A stretch of DNA of 64,000 nucleotides from Streptomyces sp. NRRL F-5126 (GCF_000721265.1 NZ_JOFZ01000009.1:1-64000), one strand, 5' to 3'. Shown: positions 1 to 9,428, numbered from the stretch's first letter. Numbers and translations: made by a program. Notes: generated by a model not told the origin, from the letters alone.

Positions 1-300
1 CATATCTGGCGTTGACTTTTAGCACGCTGTTGAGTTCTCAAGGAACGGACGCTTCCTTCGGAAACCCTTCCAGGCTCCCTCCGGGCGCTTTCCCTTCGGC
101 CTTACGTTTCTGAACTCTACCAGACGCTGTTTCCGTCCGATTCCCCGTCAGAAAGGGATCCTGCCGCTGTCTTTCCGACCCATTCGCTCGGCCGTTCCGA
201 CGAGTGAGACTTTAGCGGAATCTGGGGCTCCGACGCCAATCGGGGCTCCGGCTCTCTCGAACGCGGATTCCATCCTCCTCACTCGCGCAAAAAGACACGC
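1..300 (-). promoter_or_regulatory. leader and promoter zone of an rRNA operon reading left
   Basis: On the minus strand, positions 55 to 1 carry the motif CCTTGAGAACTCAACAGCGT followed by AAAGTCAACGCCAGATATG. I recognise this as the conserved 5' leader found between rRNA promoters and 16S rRNA in Streptomyces, so a 16S gene should begin just left of the window and be transcribed leftward. Upstream, -10-like hexamers are visible on the minus strand, for example TAAAGT at 214-209 with TTGGCG at 239-234, and TAGAGT at 119-114. Several tandem promoters are usual for these operons. The leader call is firm; the individual promoter boxes are weak. Confidence 0.75.
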
Positions 301-446
301 AGAACGGCACGACGCGAAGTCGCTCGTTCCTCGTGGTTCCCGCGGAGTGGCTGCCCGGGGACCGACCTGGGTCGGCACTCACGTCGAACAGCCCGGGGTA
401 CGTTACGGATCGGTGTGTGGTCTGTCAACTTGGGGGTGGACCCGCG

Positions 447-559
447 TACACTCGCCCCCATGACCTCGCGTGTACGTATCCTTCGCACCCTGTGGCGGGC
501 CGCCTGACGGCGGCCGGTACACACACGCATCCAACGGCCGCCGCCTCCCGGCGGCCGTT
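447..559 (+). promoter_or_regulatory. trpS transcription attenuator (Trp leader) with leaderless promoter
   Basis: A -10 box TACACT (447-452) lies 7 nt before the ATG of a short peptide, so the transcript probably starts at that codon. Three alternative pairings are visible in the RNA: 498-504 with 509-515 (pause hairpin), 508-516 with 535-543 (9-bp perfect antiterminator), and 533-542 with 550-559 (10-bp perfect terminator, 7-nt loop, followed by CTGTTTCTCC). A ribosome stalled at the Trp codon (493-495) would cover the first segment and favour the antiterminator. This is classical amino-acid attenuation controlling trpS by charged tRNA-Trp. The pairings are seen; the regulation is inferred. 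Confidence 0.88.
460..507 (+). CDS. trpS leader peptide, 15 aa with one Trp codon
   Basis: The reading frame encodes MTSRVRILRTLWRAA and then TGA. The single Trp codon is codon 12, just before the stop and just upstream of the pausing hairpin, which is the geometry required for attenuation. The ATG is at the predicted 5' end of the mRNA, so translation would be leaderless. The peptide itself probably has no function other than measuring tryptophanyl-tRNA supply for the downstream trpS. It is too short to be found by ordinary gene callers. Confidence 0.82.
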   Translation: MTSRVRILRTLWRAA

Positions 560-641
560 CTGTTTCTCCTCCCACTCGCTCCGGAGTGGCACGGCCCGCC
601 AGGCGGCGACGGTCCACCAACGGAGGCAGGAGACACAGTCC

Positions 642-1640
642 ATGACCACCATCTTCAGCGGGATCAAGCCCACCGGGCACCTGACACTCGGGAACTACCT
701 GGGCGCCATCGCCCGGTGGGTCGACATCGACCAGCACCAGTCCGACGCGTTCTTCTCCGTTGTCGACCTGCACGCCCTCACCGTGGAGCACGACCCCGCG
801 CGGGTGCGCCGGCTCAGCAGGCAGACCGCGACGCTGATGCTCGCCGCCGGGCTCGACCCCGCGCTCTGCACGCTGTTCGTGCAGAGCCACGTGGACGAGC
901 ACACGCGGCTGTCGTACCTGCTGGAGTGCGTGGCCACCGACGGCGAGCTGCGGCGCATGATCCAGTACAAGGAGAAGAGCGCACGGGCGCGCGAGTCCGG
1001 CGACAGCGTGCGCTTCTCGCTGCTGTCGTACCCGGTGCTGATGGCGGCCGACATCCTCGCGTACCGGACGGACGAGGTCCCGGTGGGCGAGGACCAGACG
1101 CAGCACGTCGAGCTCGCCCGCGACCTGGCCGTGCGGTTCAACCAGCGCTACGGGCAGACGTTCACCGTGCCCCGCGCGACGCGGCCGCAGGTGGCCGCGC
1201 GCGTCATGGACCTCCAGGACCCCACGGGGAAGATGGGCAAATCGCATCGGGACACGGCGGGGATCGTCTACCTGCTCGACGACCTCGACACCGTGCGGAA
1301 GAAGATCATGCGGGCCGTCACCGACAGCGGGCGCGACGTCGTGTACGACCGCGACGCGCGGCCCGGCGTGGCGAACCTGCTGGACATCCTGGCCGCATGC
1401 CGCGGCGGGGACCCGGCGGCGCTCGCCGCGTCGTACGACTCGTACGGGGCGCTCAAACGGGACACCGTGGAGGCCGTCGTCGAGGTGCTGCGGCCGCTCC
1501 AGGAGCGGCACGCGGCGCTCGCCGCCGACCCCGCGCAGGTGGACAAGGTGCTGAGGGACGGCGCCGAGCGGGCGCGTTCCGTGGCCAGATCTGTCGTCGA
1601 CGCGGCCTACGCGGCCATCGGCCTGCTGCCCGCCGCCTGA
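642..1640 (+). CDS. trpS: tryptophanyl-tRNA synthetase
   Basis: Class I aminoacyl-tRNA synthetase that charges tRNA-Trp with tryptophan in the cytoplasm. The 332-aa length is normal for bacterial TrpRS. The HIGH-type motif is GHLTLGN (residues 12-18) after the conserved N-terminal segment FSGIKPTG, and the second signature KMGKS is at 197-201. The start at 642 is supported by the purine-rich GGAGGCAGG 10-20 nt upstream and by alignment with the family N-terminus; the frame is open further upstream only because of the attenuator leader. The gene follows its own attenuator and reads away from the rRNA operon on its left. Streptomyces often have two TrpRS paralogues, so this may be the regulated copy. 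Confidence 0.97.
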   Translation: MTTIFSGIKPTGHLTLGNYLGAIARWVDIDQHQSDAFFSVVDLHALTVEHDPARVRRLSRQTATLMLAAGLDPALCTLFVQSHVDEHTRLSYLLECVATDGELRRMIQYKEKSARARESGDSVRFSLLSYPVLMAADILAYRTDEVPVGEDQTQHVELARDLAVRFNQRYGQTFTVPRATRPQVAARVMDLQDPTGKMGKSHRDTAGIVYLLDDLDTVRKKIMRAVTDSGRDVVYDRDARPGVANLLDILAACRGGDPAALAASYDSYGALKRDTVEAVVEVLRPLQERHAALAADPAQVDKVLRDGAERARSVARSVVDAAYAAIGLLPAA

Positions 1641-1700
1641 CGCGCGACCCGCCGGTCATCCGCCCGCCTCGGTGCGAGCGGGTGGCCGGCGCCGCCGGCG

Positions 1701-2534
1701 TCAGCCGTTGCCGGTGGCCAGCTCGCGGCTGCGGTCCCTCGCCGCTTCGAGTGCGGCGATGAGGGCCGCCCGTACGCCGTGGTCCTCCAGCTCGCGGATC
1801 GCGTTGATCGTGGTCCCGGCGGGGGACATGACCGCCTCGCGGAGCTTCACGGGGTGCTCGCCGCTGTCGCGCAGCATGACCGCCGCCCCGATCGCGGACT
1901 GCACGATCAGGTCGTGGGCCTGGGCGCGCGGGATGCCGAGCAGGATGCCCGCGTCCGTCATGGCCTCGACGAGGAAGTAGAAGTACGCGGGCCCCGAGCC
2001 CGACAGGGCGGTGGCGGCGTCCTGCTGGGACTCGGGGACCCTGAGCGTCTTGCCGACGCCGCCGAAGATCTCCTCGGCGTGCGTGAGGTGGTCCGGCAGC
2101 GCGTGGCTGCCCCCGGAGATCACGGACATGCCCTGGTCCACGACGACGGGCGTGTTCGGCATGACGCGCACCACGGCGACGCCGTCGGCGAGCCTGTCCT
2201 CGATGTACGCCGTCGTGATGCCGGCCGCGGCGCTGATGACGAGCCGGTCGGCCGTGGCGTGCGGGGCGAGTTCGTCGAGGAGCTTGCCCATGTCCTGCGG
2301 CTTCACGGCGAGGATGAGGGTGTCGGCACGCTTCGCCGCGTCCTCGTTGGTGACGGGCTCGACCCCGTACCGGTCGCGCAGTTCGGCAGCGCGCTCCGGC
2401 CTGCGCGTGGTCACCAGCAGGTTCTCGGGGCGCCAGCCCGCGCGGATCATGCCGCTGAGCAGCGCCTCGCCGATCTTGCCTGTGCCGAGGACCGCGACAG
2501 TCCTGTTCGAGCGGGCCTGATTCGTGCCGGTCAA
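1701..2534 (-). CDS. proC: pyrroline-5-carboxylate reductase
   Basis: Last enzyme of proline synthesis, reducing pyrroline-5-carboxylate with NAD(P)H. The protein starts with a Rossmann dinucleotide-binding motif GTGKIGEALLSGMIRAGW. The middle has NTPVVVDQGMS and the C-terminal half the conserved GSGPAYFYFLVEAM and SPAGTTINAI segments of the ProC dimerisation domain. Length about 277 aa matches the family. The start is uncertain: TTG at 2534 has GAGGTG with a 6-nt gap, whereas GTG at 2543 adds three residues but has no free ribosome-binding site. The gene is divergent from the next one across about 100 bp containing short direct repeats of GTGCGGGTTC. Confidence 0.93.
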   Translation of the reverse strand: MTGTNQARSNRTVAVLGTGKIGEALLSGMIRAGWRPENLLVTTRRPERAAELRDRYGVEPVTNEDAAKRADTLILAVKPQDMGKLLDELAPHATADRLVISAAAGITTAYIEDRLADGVAVVRVMPNTPVVVDQGMSVISGGSHALPDHLTHAEEIFGGVGKTLRVPESQQDAATALSGSGPAYFYFLVEAMTDAGILLGIPRAQAHDLIVQSAIGAAVMLRDSGEHPVKLREAVMSPAGTTINAIRELEDHGVRAALIAALEAARDRSRELATGNG

Positions 2535-2632
2535 TTCGGTCACCTCGCCGTGCGGGTTCGTGCGGGTTCGTGCGGGGGCTTCTGTACGGGGGGTCTTCTG
2601 TACGGGGCCCGTACCGGGCCATCCTGGCACCC

Positions 2633-3454
2633 ATGACCGAATCCCCCGCACCTCTCGCCACCGAGCGGCTCCTCGCCCGCTTCACGGCCGCCCTGCCCTC
2701 GTACGTGACCGCCCTGTGGGCGCACGGCTCGCTCGCCATGGGCGACTACCGGGAAGGGCGCAGCGACCTCGATCTCGTCGCCGTCGTCGACACCGGCGGG
2801 GACGGGGGCGGGAGTGAGGACCGCGACGGTGAGCGGGAGCTGCTGGCCGGGGTGCACAGGGCGCTGATACGCGACGAGCCGCTCGCGCGCCTGCTGCACT
2901 GCACGTACCTGTCGCGCTCCCGTCTCGCCGACGCCGCGCTCGACCACTTCACGTGGGCCCACGGCGAGCCCTTCGAGCGGCCCGTCACCCCCGTCGCACG
3001 CCAGGAACTCCTCAGCCGCGGGAGGGTGCTGCGCGGTCCTTCGCCCGCCTCGCTGCTGCCGCCGCTCGGCGACGGGGAGTTGGCCGCCTTCGTCCGCCGT
3101 GATCTGCGGGAGTACTGGTACCCGGTGGCCGCGCGGCCGGAGTTGTGGACGGAGGACATCTGGGTGACGCTCGGGATGGTCACCCTGGCCCGTGCGGCCG
3201 TCACCCTCCGCGAGGGCCGTCTCGTCACCAAGCGCGAGGCGCTGGCCGAGCTCGCGCGCATGGGCGCGCCGGCCGGGGTCGTCGAGGACGTGCGCGCCCT
3301 GCGCTACGACCCGGACCCCGTGCCCGCGGCCGAGCCGTGGCGCTCGCGGCGCGGGGAGGAGGCGCGCGCCTTCATCCGTGCGGGGATCGAACGCGTGCTG
3401 GCCAACGGCGGGGAAGCGGCTGCGGGGGCTGCCGGGTCGGTCAGAGTGGTGTGA
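2633..3454 (+). CDS. nucleotidyltransferase-fold protein
   Basis: A 273-aa protein with an N-terminal pol-beta-type nucleotidyltransferase signature: WAHGSLAMGDYREGRSDLDL, i.e. the GS motif followed at the normal distance by the metal-binding DxD. The family includes aminoglycoside adenylyltransferases such as AadA and many uncharacterised proteins. The C-terminal part is helical and does not show a feature that would fix the substrate. ATG at 2633 is preceded by CATCCT at -13, compatible with leaderless expression. Its 3' end overlaps the end of the convergent sigma-factor gene by 14 bp. Antibiotic modification is possible but not shown by the sequence. Confidence 0.75.
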   Translation: MTESPAPLATERLLARFTAALPSYVTALWAHGSLAMGDYREGRSDLDLVAVVDTGGDGGGSEDRDGERELLAGVHRALIRDEPLARLLHCTYLSRSRLADAALDHFTWAHGEPFERPVTPVARQELLSRGRVLRGPSPASLLPPLGDGELAAFVRRDLREYWYPVAARPELWTEDIWVTLGMVTLARAAVTLREGRLVTKREALAELARMGAPAGVVEDVRALRYDPDPVPAAEPWRSRRGEEARAFIRAGIERVLANGGEAAAGAAGSVRVV

Positions 3455-4334
3455 GTTCGGCGATGCGTACGTTGCGCAGCTTGTCCGGGTTCAGGACGCC
3501 GTCCATCGCCCTGATCCGTCCGTCGGCCACCCTGAACGCGTACACGGCGACGACCCCGGCCTCGGCCTCGCACAGCACCGCGCCCGGCGCGCCGTTGACG
3601 TCCCGGGCCACCATGCGCAGCCGCTGCGGGCCGAAGTGGTGCAGGACGCGGTTCATGGACGCGGCGACCTTCTCGCCGCCGATCACCGGCCACCGCGCCG
3701 CGACGGCCAAGCCGCCGCCGTCCGAGCGCAGCACCACGTCGGGGTCGAGGACTTCGAGCAGCGCGTCGGAGTCCTCCGCCATGACCGCGTCGAGGAACGC
3801 GTCGACGGCACGGCGGCTCTCCTGCCGGCCGGCGGCGGGGAGGGGCGCCTGCGCGCGGATCCTGCGGCGGGCGCGTGACGCCAGTTGCCTCGCGGCGCCG
3901 GCGTCCCGGCCCACGATCCCGGCGATGTCCGCGAACGGCACGGCGTACACGTCGTGCAGGACGTACGCGGTGCGTTCGGCGGGGGCGAGGCGTTCGAGGA
4001 CGCTCAGCACCGCCGTCCCCGCCGTCTCCGCCGACGCGTCGAGTGGTGCCGCGTCGTACTCCGGTTCCCCGTCCGTGACGAGTGGTTCGGGCAGCCAGGT
4101 GCCGGTGTAGGCGTCCCTGCGTGCGCGCGCCGCCATCAGGCGGTCGTGGCAGAAGCTGCCGACGGCGGCCGTGAGGTACGCGCGCGGAGCACCGGCCTCA
4201 TCGGCGGGCAGGCGCCGCCACCGCGACTCCGCCTCGCGGACGGCGTCTTCCGCGTCCGCGACGGAGCCCGTGATGCGGTGGGCGATGGCTCCGAGGCGCC
4301 GGCGTTCCCGCTCGAATACCGCCAGTTCGGCCAT
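3441..4334 (-). CDS. ECF41-type RNA polymerase sigma factor with SnoaL-like C-terminus
   Basis: A 297-aa ECF sigma factor. The N-terminal 170 residues hold sigma regions 2 and 4 (helix-turn-helix near PFADIAGIVGRDAGAARQLASR). The C-terminal 120 residues form a SnoaL-like domain. The three signatures of the ECF41 group are present: the linker motif WLPEPL, DGGG, and NPDKL near the end. In this group the C-terminal domain acts in place of a separate anti-sigma factor. ECF41 genes usually sit beside an oxidoreductase, decarboxylase or epimerase gene; none is here, so the target is unknown. GGGAG precedes the ATG at 4334. Confidence 0.9.
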   Translation of the reverse strand: MAELAVFERERRRLGAIAHRITGSVADAEDAVREAESRWRRLPADEAGAPRAYLTAAVGSFCHDRLMAARARRDAYTGTWLPEPLVTDGEPEYDAAPLDASAETAGTAVLSVLERLAPAERTAYVLHDVYAVPFADIAGIVGRDAGAARQLASRARRRIRAQAPLPAAGRQESRRAVDAFLDAVMAEDSDALLEVLDPDVVLRSDGGGLAVAARWPVIGGEKVAASMNRVLHHFGPQRLRMVARDVNGAPGAVLCEAEAGVVAVYAFRVADGRIRAMDGVLNPDKLRNVRIAELTPL

Positions 4335-4451
4335 GGCAGGCTCCCGGAGTGTCTGGGTGTGTGTCCCGCGCCACCCATGTTTCCGCGCCGGGGCTGCGGC
4401 GTCCAAGGTCTTCGGCGTCTCGTGACGAGTCGCGTCCGTTATCGCCGCTGG

Positions 4452-5195
4452 TCAGCGCCGCGCGGTGACGAGGTCGACCACGTACGCCTCCTCGACCGTG
4501 CCGTCCGGGAAGGCGTCGAGCAGTGCCTGCCGTTCCGCGGTCAGGAAGGCGGCCGTCGCGCTCTCGCCCAGCATCCGGAACACGGAGTGGGTGGACAGGT
4601 TGGCGAGGTGCTCGTCGACCGCCACCGTGCGCGACCAGGGGACCCGGCGGTGGGCGGTCGGCACGCTGCCCGGCAGCAGCGGGCCCTGCTCGCGCGCGCC
4701 GTGGACGCCGTGGCCGCCGTCACCGCCGTGGGCGCGCAGCCGTGCGTCCTGGGCCGCGAGCCAGGGGACGGTCTGATCGGCGACGTTCCAGAAGAGGGCG
4801 AGCGTGCCGCCGGGACGCAGGACGCGCATCGCCTCGGCGAAGGCGCGCTCCCGGTCCGTCCAGTGCCAGGACTGCGCGTACGTGACGAGGTCGGCGGACG
4901 CGTCCGCGAGTGGCAGGGCGTCCCCGACGGCCCGTACGAGCGGGACTTCGGGCAGCACGGCGTGCAGCCGCGCCGCCATGCCGGGTCCCGGCTCCACGGC
5001 GGTGACGCGCGCGCCGCGTGCGAGCAGCGAGCGGGTGGCGATGCCGGTGCCCGCGCCGACATCGACGGCGTGCGCGCCGGCGAGGGGACGGCCGGCGGCC
5101 TCCTCGATGGCGTCGAAGAGGGCGGGCGGGTAGCCGGGGCGCGAGGTGTCGTACAGCTCGGCGACGACATCGAAGGACAGGGCGCGTGCGGTCAT
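4452..5195 (-). CDS. SAM-dependent class I methyltransferase
   Basis: A 247-aa protein with the SAM-binding glycine-rich motif VDVGAGTGIATRSLLARG and a following acidic VEPGPGM strand. Other motifs typical of Methyltransf_11 are present: YAQSWHWTDRERAFAEAMRV and LRPGGTLALFWN. The N-terminus AELYDTSRPGYPPALFDAI is the usual beginning of this subfamily of small-molecule methyltransferases. AGGAGG sits 7 nt before the ATG at 5195. It follows the sigma-factor gene start by about 120 bp on the same strand. The substrate is unknown. Confidence 0.85.
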   Translation of the reverse strand: MTARALSFDVVAELYDTSRPGYPPALFDAIEEAAGRPLAGAHAVDVGAGTGIATRSLLARGARVTAVEPGPGMAARLHAVLPEVPLVRAVGDALPLADASADLVTYAQSWHWTDRERAFAEAMRVLRPGGTLALFWNVADQTVPWLAAQDARLRAHGGDGGHGVHGAREQGPLLPGSVPTAHRRVPWSRTVAVDEHLANLSTHSVFRMLGESATAAFLTAERQALLDAFPDGTVEEAYVVDLVTARR

Positions 5196-5275
5196 GGCAC
5201 TCCTCCTACGGCGTGCGGACGGGCAGGCGTGCGGCGTGCGGATGGGCGGCGCTGCCGGGTGTGCGCGGTGCGACG

Positions 5276-5902
5276 CTACGCGTTCTCGGTGCTCGCCGCG
5301 GTCTTGCCGGTCTTCCCGGCCTGCCCGCCCGGCCTCTTCTTCTTCCCGCGGGCGCCCGGGTTGCCGCTGCGCGCGCTGCGCCGCTTCTCGTACGCGGCGA
5401 CGGCGGCCTCGTACTCGCGCCGCCGCAGCCCCTCCCCCGGCGCCTCGGTGAGCGAGCGGACGAAGTAGGCGAGGAGTGAGCCGATGAATCCGATGGCCTT
5501 GAGGCTGCGCAGGGAGTCCTCGCGCGCCTGGTCGGCCGGGCGCTCGCCGAACCCGGCCCACGTCCTGCGGAAGGCGACGAAGCTGCACACCGCGAACATC
5601 GCGACGACCAGGACCCCGACGAACGACCCGACGTCGGCCAGCGCGATCCCGTCGTACGCGAACCGCAGCACGACGCAGGACGCGGCCGCGGCGACGAGCG
5701 ACCCCGCGGCGGCACCCACGCGGCGCACCGCGTAGCCGCCGTCGTGGTGCACCCATGTGGCGCCGAAGAAGCGCAGCTCCTCCGGCTCGGGCCCGCCGCC
5801 GGCGGTGCCCCGTGCCGGCGCGTGCCGCGCGGCCGTGTCTGCCGCGGGCGCACCGTCCGCGCTGTCGTCCTGCCCCGCGGGGCGCTGCCGCTGATCGCTC
5901 AC
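5276..5902 (-). CDS. conserved membrane protein with basic tail
   Basis: A 208-aa protein of unknown function. Two hydrophobic segments are visible in the middle (around AAAGSLVAAAASCVVLRFAY and VGSFVGVLVVAMFAVCSFVAF), preceded by a Glu/Pro/Ala-rich N-terminus containing FFGATWVHHDGGYAVRR. The C-terminal 30 residues are rich in Lys, Arg and Gly, which suggests a cytoplasmic basic tail. The GTG start at 5902 is preceded by GATAAT (5914-5909) at a 6-nt distance, so the mRNA is probably leaderless. It lies between ilvD and a methyltransferase gene on the same strand. No catalytic motif was found. Confidence 0.7.
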   Translation of the reverse strand: MSDQRQRPAGQDDSADGAPAADTAARHAPARGTAGGGPEPEELRFFGATWVHHDGGYAVRRVGAAAGSLVAAAASCVVLRFAYDGIALADVGSFVGVLVVAMFAVCSFVAFRRTWAGFGERPADQAREDSLRSLKAIGFIGSLLAYFVRSLTEAPGEGLRRREYEAAVAAYEKRRSARSGNPGARGKKKRPGGQAGKTGKTAASTENA

Positions 5903-5964
5903 GAGTCGATTATCCCCGCTCGCCGCCGCGCGCCGAAGCGCGTGCCGGGAGCCGGGTGCCGCGT

Positions 5965-7815
5965 TCAGCCCAGGCGGGACACGTCGCGGACGGCGCCGCG
6001 GTCCGCGCTCGTGGCCATCGCCGCGTACGCGCGCAGTGCCACCGACACCTTGCGCTCCCTGGCCTTCGGCGCGTACACGCCGTTCAGCGCCTCGCGGCGC
6101 GCGGCCAGCTCCACGTCGTCCACGAGCAGTTCGATCGAGCGCGCCGGGATGTCGATGCGGATGCGGTCGCCGTCGCGCACCAGTGCGATCGCGCCGCCCG
6201 AGGCCGCCTCGGGCGAGACGTGGCCGATCGACAGGCCCGACGTGCCGCCGGAGAAGCGTCCGTCCGTGATCAGCGCGCACGACTTGCCGAGGCCGCGGCC
6301 CTTCAGGTACGAGGTCGGGTAGAGCATCTCCTGCATGCCGGGGCCGCCCTTGGGGCCCTCGTAGCGGATCACCACGACGTCGCCCTCGGTGATCTCCTTG
6401 CGGAGGATCTTCTCGACGGCCTCCTCCTGCGACTCGCAGACGACCGCGGGGCCCTCGAACTTCCAGATCGACTCGTCGACGCCGGCGGTCTTCACGACGC
6501 AGCCGTCCACGGCGATGTTGCCGCGCAGCACGCCGAGGCCGCCGTCCTCGCTGTAGGCGTGCGCCACGTCGCGGATGCAGCCGCCCGCCGCGTCGGTGTC
6601 CAGCGACTCCCACCGCTCGGACTGGGAGAACGCCTCGGCGGAGCGGACGCAGCCGGGCGCCGCGTGCCACAGGTCGACGGCCTCGTCGGACGGCGAGCCG
6701 CCGCGCACGTCCCAGGTGCCGAGCCAGGCCTTGACGCTCGGCGCGTGGACGGTGTGGACGTCCTCGTTGAGCAGGCCGCCGCGGTACAGCTCGCCGAGGA
6801 TGGCGGGGATGCCGCCCGCGCGGTGCACGTCCTCCATGTAGTACGTGCCGCCGGGCGCCACGTTCGGGGCGACCTTCGCGAGGCACGGCACGCGCCGCGA
6901 GACCGCGTCGATGTCGGACAGGTCGTAGTCGACGCCCGCCTCCTGCGCCGCCGCCAGCAGGTGCAGGATCGTGTTCGTGGAGCCGCCCATGGCGATGTCG
7001 AGCGCCATCGCGTTCTCGAACGCGGCGTGCGTGGCGACGCTGCGCGGCAGGACGGACGCGTCGTCCTGCTCGTAGTAGCGCTTCGCCAGGTCGACGACGG
7101 CGGCGCCGGCCCGCTCGTACAGGGCGCGGCGCGCGGTGTGGGTGGCGAGGACGGAGCCGTTGCCCGGCAGGGCGAGGCCGATGGCCTCCGTGAGGCAGTT
7201 CATCGAGTTGGCGGTGAACATGCCGGAGCAGGAACCGCAGGTCGGGCAGGCGTTCTCCTCGATGCGGAGCATGTCGGCGTCCGACACCGACTCGTCCACC
7301 GCGTCCGACATGGCGTTGATCAGGTCGAGCTTGCGCACCGTGCCGTCGACGAGCGTCGCGCGGCCGGCCTCCATGGGGCCGCCGGAGACGAAGATCGTGG
7401 GGATGTCGAGGCGCATCGCGGCCATCAGCATGCCCGGGGTGATCTTGTCGCAGTTGGAGATGCAGACGAGCGCGTCCGCGCAGTGCGCCTCGACCATGTA
7501 TTCGACGGAGTCCGCGATCAGGTCGCGGGACGGCAGCGAGTACAGCATGCCGCCGTGGCCCATCGCGATGCCGTCGTCCACGGCGATGGTGTTGAACTCG
7601 CGCGGCACGGCGCCCGCCGCCTTGACGGCCTCGGAGACGATCCGGCCGACCGGCGCGAGGTGGGTGTGCCCGGGCACGAACTCGGTGAAGGAGTTGGCGA
7701 TGGCCACGATCGGCTTGCCGATGTCCTCGCTCGCTACGCCCGACGCCCGCATAAGGGCGCGCGCGCCCGCCATGTTGCGGCCGTGGGTGACAGTGCGGGA
7801 CCTCAGCTGGGGCAT
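5965..7815 (-). CDS. ilvD: dihydroxy-acid dehydratase
   Basis: Fe-S dehydratase of valine, isoleucine and pantothenate synthesis; it converts 2,3-dihydroxy acids to 2-keto acids. At 616 aa it has the full length of the IlvD/Edd family. The signatures [15 protein letters not shown] and [19 protein letters not shown] hold the cluster-binding cysteines, and SGGPMEAGR and [20 protein letters not shown] are also present. The start is supported by AAGGAGCGA 7 nt upstream of the ATG. It stands alone rather than with ilvBNC, as is usual in Streptomyces. Pantoate synthesis also uses its product, which links it loosely to panC further right. Confidence 0.97.
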   Translation of the reverse strand: MPQLRSRTVTHGRNMAGARALMRASGVASEDIGKPIVAIANSFTEFVPGHTHLAPVGRIVSEAVKAAGAVPREFNTIAVDDGIAMGHGGMLYSLPSRDLIADSVEYMVEAHCADALVCISNCDKITPGMLMAAMRLDIPTIFVSGGPMEAGRATLVDGTVRKLDLINAMSDAVDESVSDADMLRIEENACPTCGSCSGMFTANSMNCLTEAIGLALPGNGSVLATHTARRALYERAGAAVVDLAKRYYEQDDASVLPRSVATHAAFENAMALDIAMGGSTNTILHLLAAAQEAGVDYDLSDIDAVSRRVPCLAKVAPNVAPGGTYYMEDVHRAGGIPAILGELYRGGLLNEDVHTVHAPSVKAWLGTWDVRGGSPSDEAVDLWHAAPGCVRSAEAFSQSERWESLDTDAAGGCIRDVAHAYSEDGGLGVLRGNIAVDGCVVKTAGVDESIWKFEGPAVVCESQEEAVEKILRKEITEGDVVVIRYEGPKGGPGMQEMLYPTSYLKGRGLGKSCALITDGRFSGGTSGLSIGHVSPEAASGGAIALVRDGDRIRIDIPARSIELLVDDVELAARREALNGVYAPKARERKVSVALRAYAAMATSADRGAVRDVSRLG

Positions 7816-7903
7816 CGTCGCTCGCTCCTTCGGCGGGGTTACGTAGGCCCGAGCGTACGCTCCGTCTCCAAGATCCGGACACCTCGTCCGGAATGCGGGA
7901 CGC

Positions 7904-7949
7904 TCAGTGCTCCGTCAGATGGCGCTTCAGTGCTCCGTCAGATGGCGCT
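7904..7949. repeat. perfect 23-bp tandem duplication
   Basis: Positions 7904-7926 and 7927-7949 are identical 23-mers beginning TCAGTGCTCCGTCAGATGGC. The right copy encodes the last residues and stop of the TetR gene on the minus strand; the left copy lies after the stop. Because 23 is not a multiple of three, the second copy repeats the C-terminal sequence RHLTEH in another frame. It looks like a recent slippage event. Confidence 0.95.
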
Positions 7950-8559
7950 GCAGCGTCGGCGCCACCCGGCGCACGATCTCCTCCGCGTCCACGCTCGCCA
8001 GCGGCTCCACGCCCAGCACGTAGCGCAGCAGCGCGACGCCGATCATCTGCGACGCGGCCAGCTCCGCGCGCAGCGTGGGGTCGGGCACGTCGAGCCCTTC
8101 GGCGATCCGCTCGAGCAGCCGCCGCAGCACGAACGTGCGCAGGACGCCGGCCGCCGTCTCGTTCGTCAGCGCCGAGCGCATGACCGCGAGCAGGGGCGCC
8201 CTGGTGCGCTCGTCCTCCCACACGCCGAAGAACAGGCGGGCGAGGCGCTCGCCGATGGCGTCACGGTCGCCCGCGAGGACGTCGTGCACGCCGAGGGCGG
8301 GTTCGAAGGAGACCTCGATGGCGGCCGCGAAGAGCCGCTCCTTCGTGCCGAAGTAGTGGTGGACGAGCGCCGCGTCGACGCCGGCGGCCCTCGCCACGGC
8401 GCGCACCGACGTCCTGTCGTAGCCGTGCTCGGCGAACCCGCCGCGCGCCGCCGCGAGGATGCGCTCGCGCGCGCCCGGGCCGGCTTCGGCCGCGGTGCGC
8501 GACGGGCGGCCACGGCCACGGCGTCCCGGCGCGGGCTCCCCGGCGGTGCGGCCGGTCAC
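7927..8559 (-). CDS. TetR family transcriptional regulator
   Basis: A 210-aa TetR regulator. The N-terminal DNA-binding domain contains the helix-turn-helix [20 protein letters not shown] followed by [16 protein letters not shown]. The C-terminal ligand domain ends with a TetR_C-like region. The GTG start at 8559 overlaps the stop of the upstream isomerase gene in a GTGA, so the two are translationally coupled and probably co-transcribed. This suggests that the regulator controls, or is produced with, the isomerase operon. The extreme 3' end lies in a 23-bp tandem duplication. The ligand is unknown. Confidence 0.9.
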   Translation of the reverse strand: MTGRTAGEPAPGRRGRGRPSRTAAEAGPGARERILAAARGGFAEHGYDRTSVRAVARAAGVDAALVHHYFGTKERLFAAAIEVSFEPALGVHDVLAGDRDAIGERLARLFFGVWEDERTRAPLLAVMRSALTNETAAGVLRTFVLRRLLERIAEGLDVPDPTLRAELAASQMIGVALLRYVLGVEPLASVDAEEIVRRVAPTLQRHLTEH

Positions 8560-9428
8560 ACGGCGCCGCCGGCCCGGCCGGTGCGCGGCGGTGCGGCGAG
8601 ACGTCGGGCGCGTGCGTCGGCGAGGTGGCGCCGGGTGAACGACAGGGCCTCCGCGAGGTCCGCCTCGCGCTCGGCCACGGACACCGCGCGGCGCGTGTTG
8701 ACCTCGATGACCACATGGCCGTCGAACCCGCGGTCCGCCAGGCCGTGCAGCAGCTCGGCGCACGGCTGGTCCCCGCGCCCCGGCACCAGGTGCTCGTCCT
8801 TGGCCGAGCCCTTGCCGTCGGCGAGGTGGACGTGTCCGAGGCGGTCGCCCATGCGGTCGACCATGGCCATCGTGTCCGTGCGCGCGGTCGCCGTGTGCGA
8901 GAGGTCGACCGTGAAGTGGCGGTAGTCCTCCTTGGTGACGTCCCAGTCCGGCGCGTACGCCAGCATCTCGCGGTCCCGGTAGCGCCACGGGTACATGTTC
9001 TCGACGGCGAACCGCACGTCCGTCTCGTCCGCCATCCGCCACACGCCGGAGACGAAGTCGCGCGCGTACTGGCGCTGCCAGCGGAACGGCGGGTGCACGA
9101 CCACCGTGGAGGCGCCGAGCTTCTCGGCGGCGGCCCTGGCGCGCTTGAGCTTCGTCCACGGGTCGGTCGACCAGACGCGCTGGGTGATCAGCAGGCAGGG
9201 CGCGTGGATCGCGAGTACCGGCACCTCGTGCCGGTCGGACAGGGCCCGCAGCGCGTCGAGGTCCTGGCTGACGGGATCCGTCCAGACCATCACCTCGACG
9301 CCGTCGTAGCCGAGGCGTCCCGCGATCTCGAAGGCCGTCGCGGTGTTCTCGGGGTAGACGGACGCCGTCGAGAGGGCGACCTTCACCCCCGGGGCGCGCG
9401 CCGCTGGACCTGCCGCTGGATTAGCCAC
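8556..9428 (-). CDS. sugar phosphate isomerase/epimerase family protein (AP endonuclease 2-like TIM barrel)
   Basis: About 290 aa with the xylose-isomerase-like TIM-barrel fold: the N-terminal strand [56 protein letters not shown] and GHVHLADG. The conserved Glu/Asp/His residues that bind a divalent metal in this family are present in the last four segments. The substrate cannot be read from sequence. I chose GTG at 9428 because TACCCT (9440-9435) sits exactly 6 nt upstream, which indicates a leaderless transcript; an ATG 15 codons earlier is possible. It heads a two-gene unit with the TetR gene. Confidence 0.85.
   Translation of the reverse strand: MANPAAGPAARAPGVKVALSTASVYPENTATAFEIAGRLGYDGVEVMVWTDPVSQDLDALRALSDRHEVPVLAIHAPCLLITQRVWSTDPWTKLKRARAAAEKLGASTVVVHPPFRWQRQYARDFVSGVWRMADETDVRFAVENMYPWRYRDREMLAYAPDWDVTKEDYRHFTVDLSHTATARTDTMAMVDRMGDRLGHVHLADGKGSAKDEHLVPGRGDQPCAELLHGLADRGFDGHVVIEVNTRRAVSVAEREADLAEALSFTRRHLADARARRLAAPPRTGRAGGAV

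Noticed and set aside
2633..3454. Aminoglycoside resistance gene (aadA-like)
   Set aside because: Only the general nucleotidyltransferase motif is shared; nothing in the sequence fixes the substrate.
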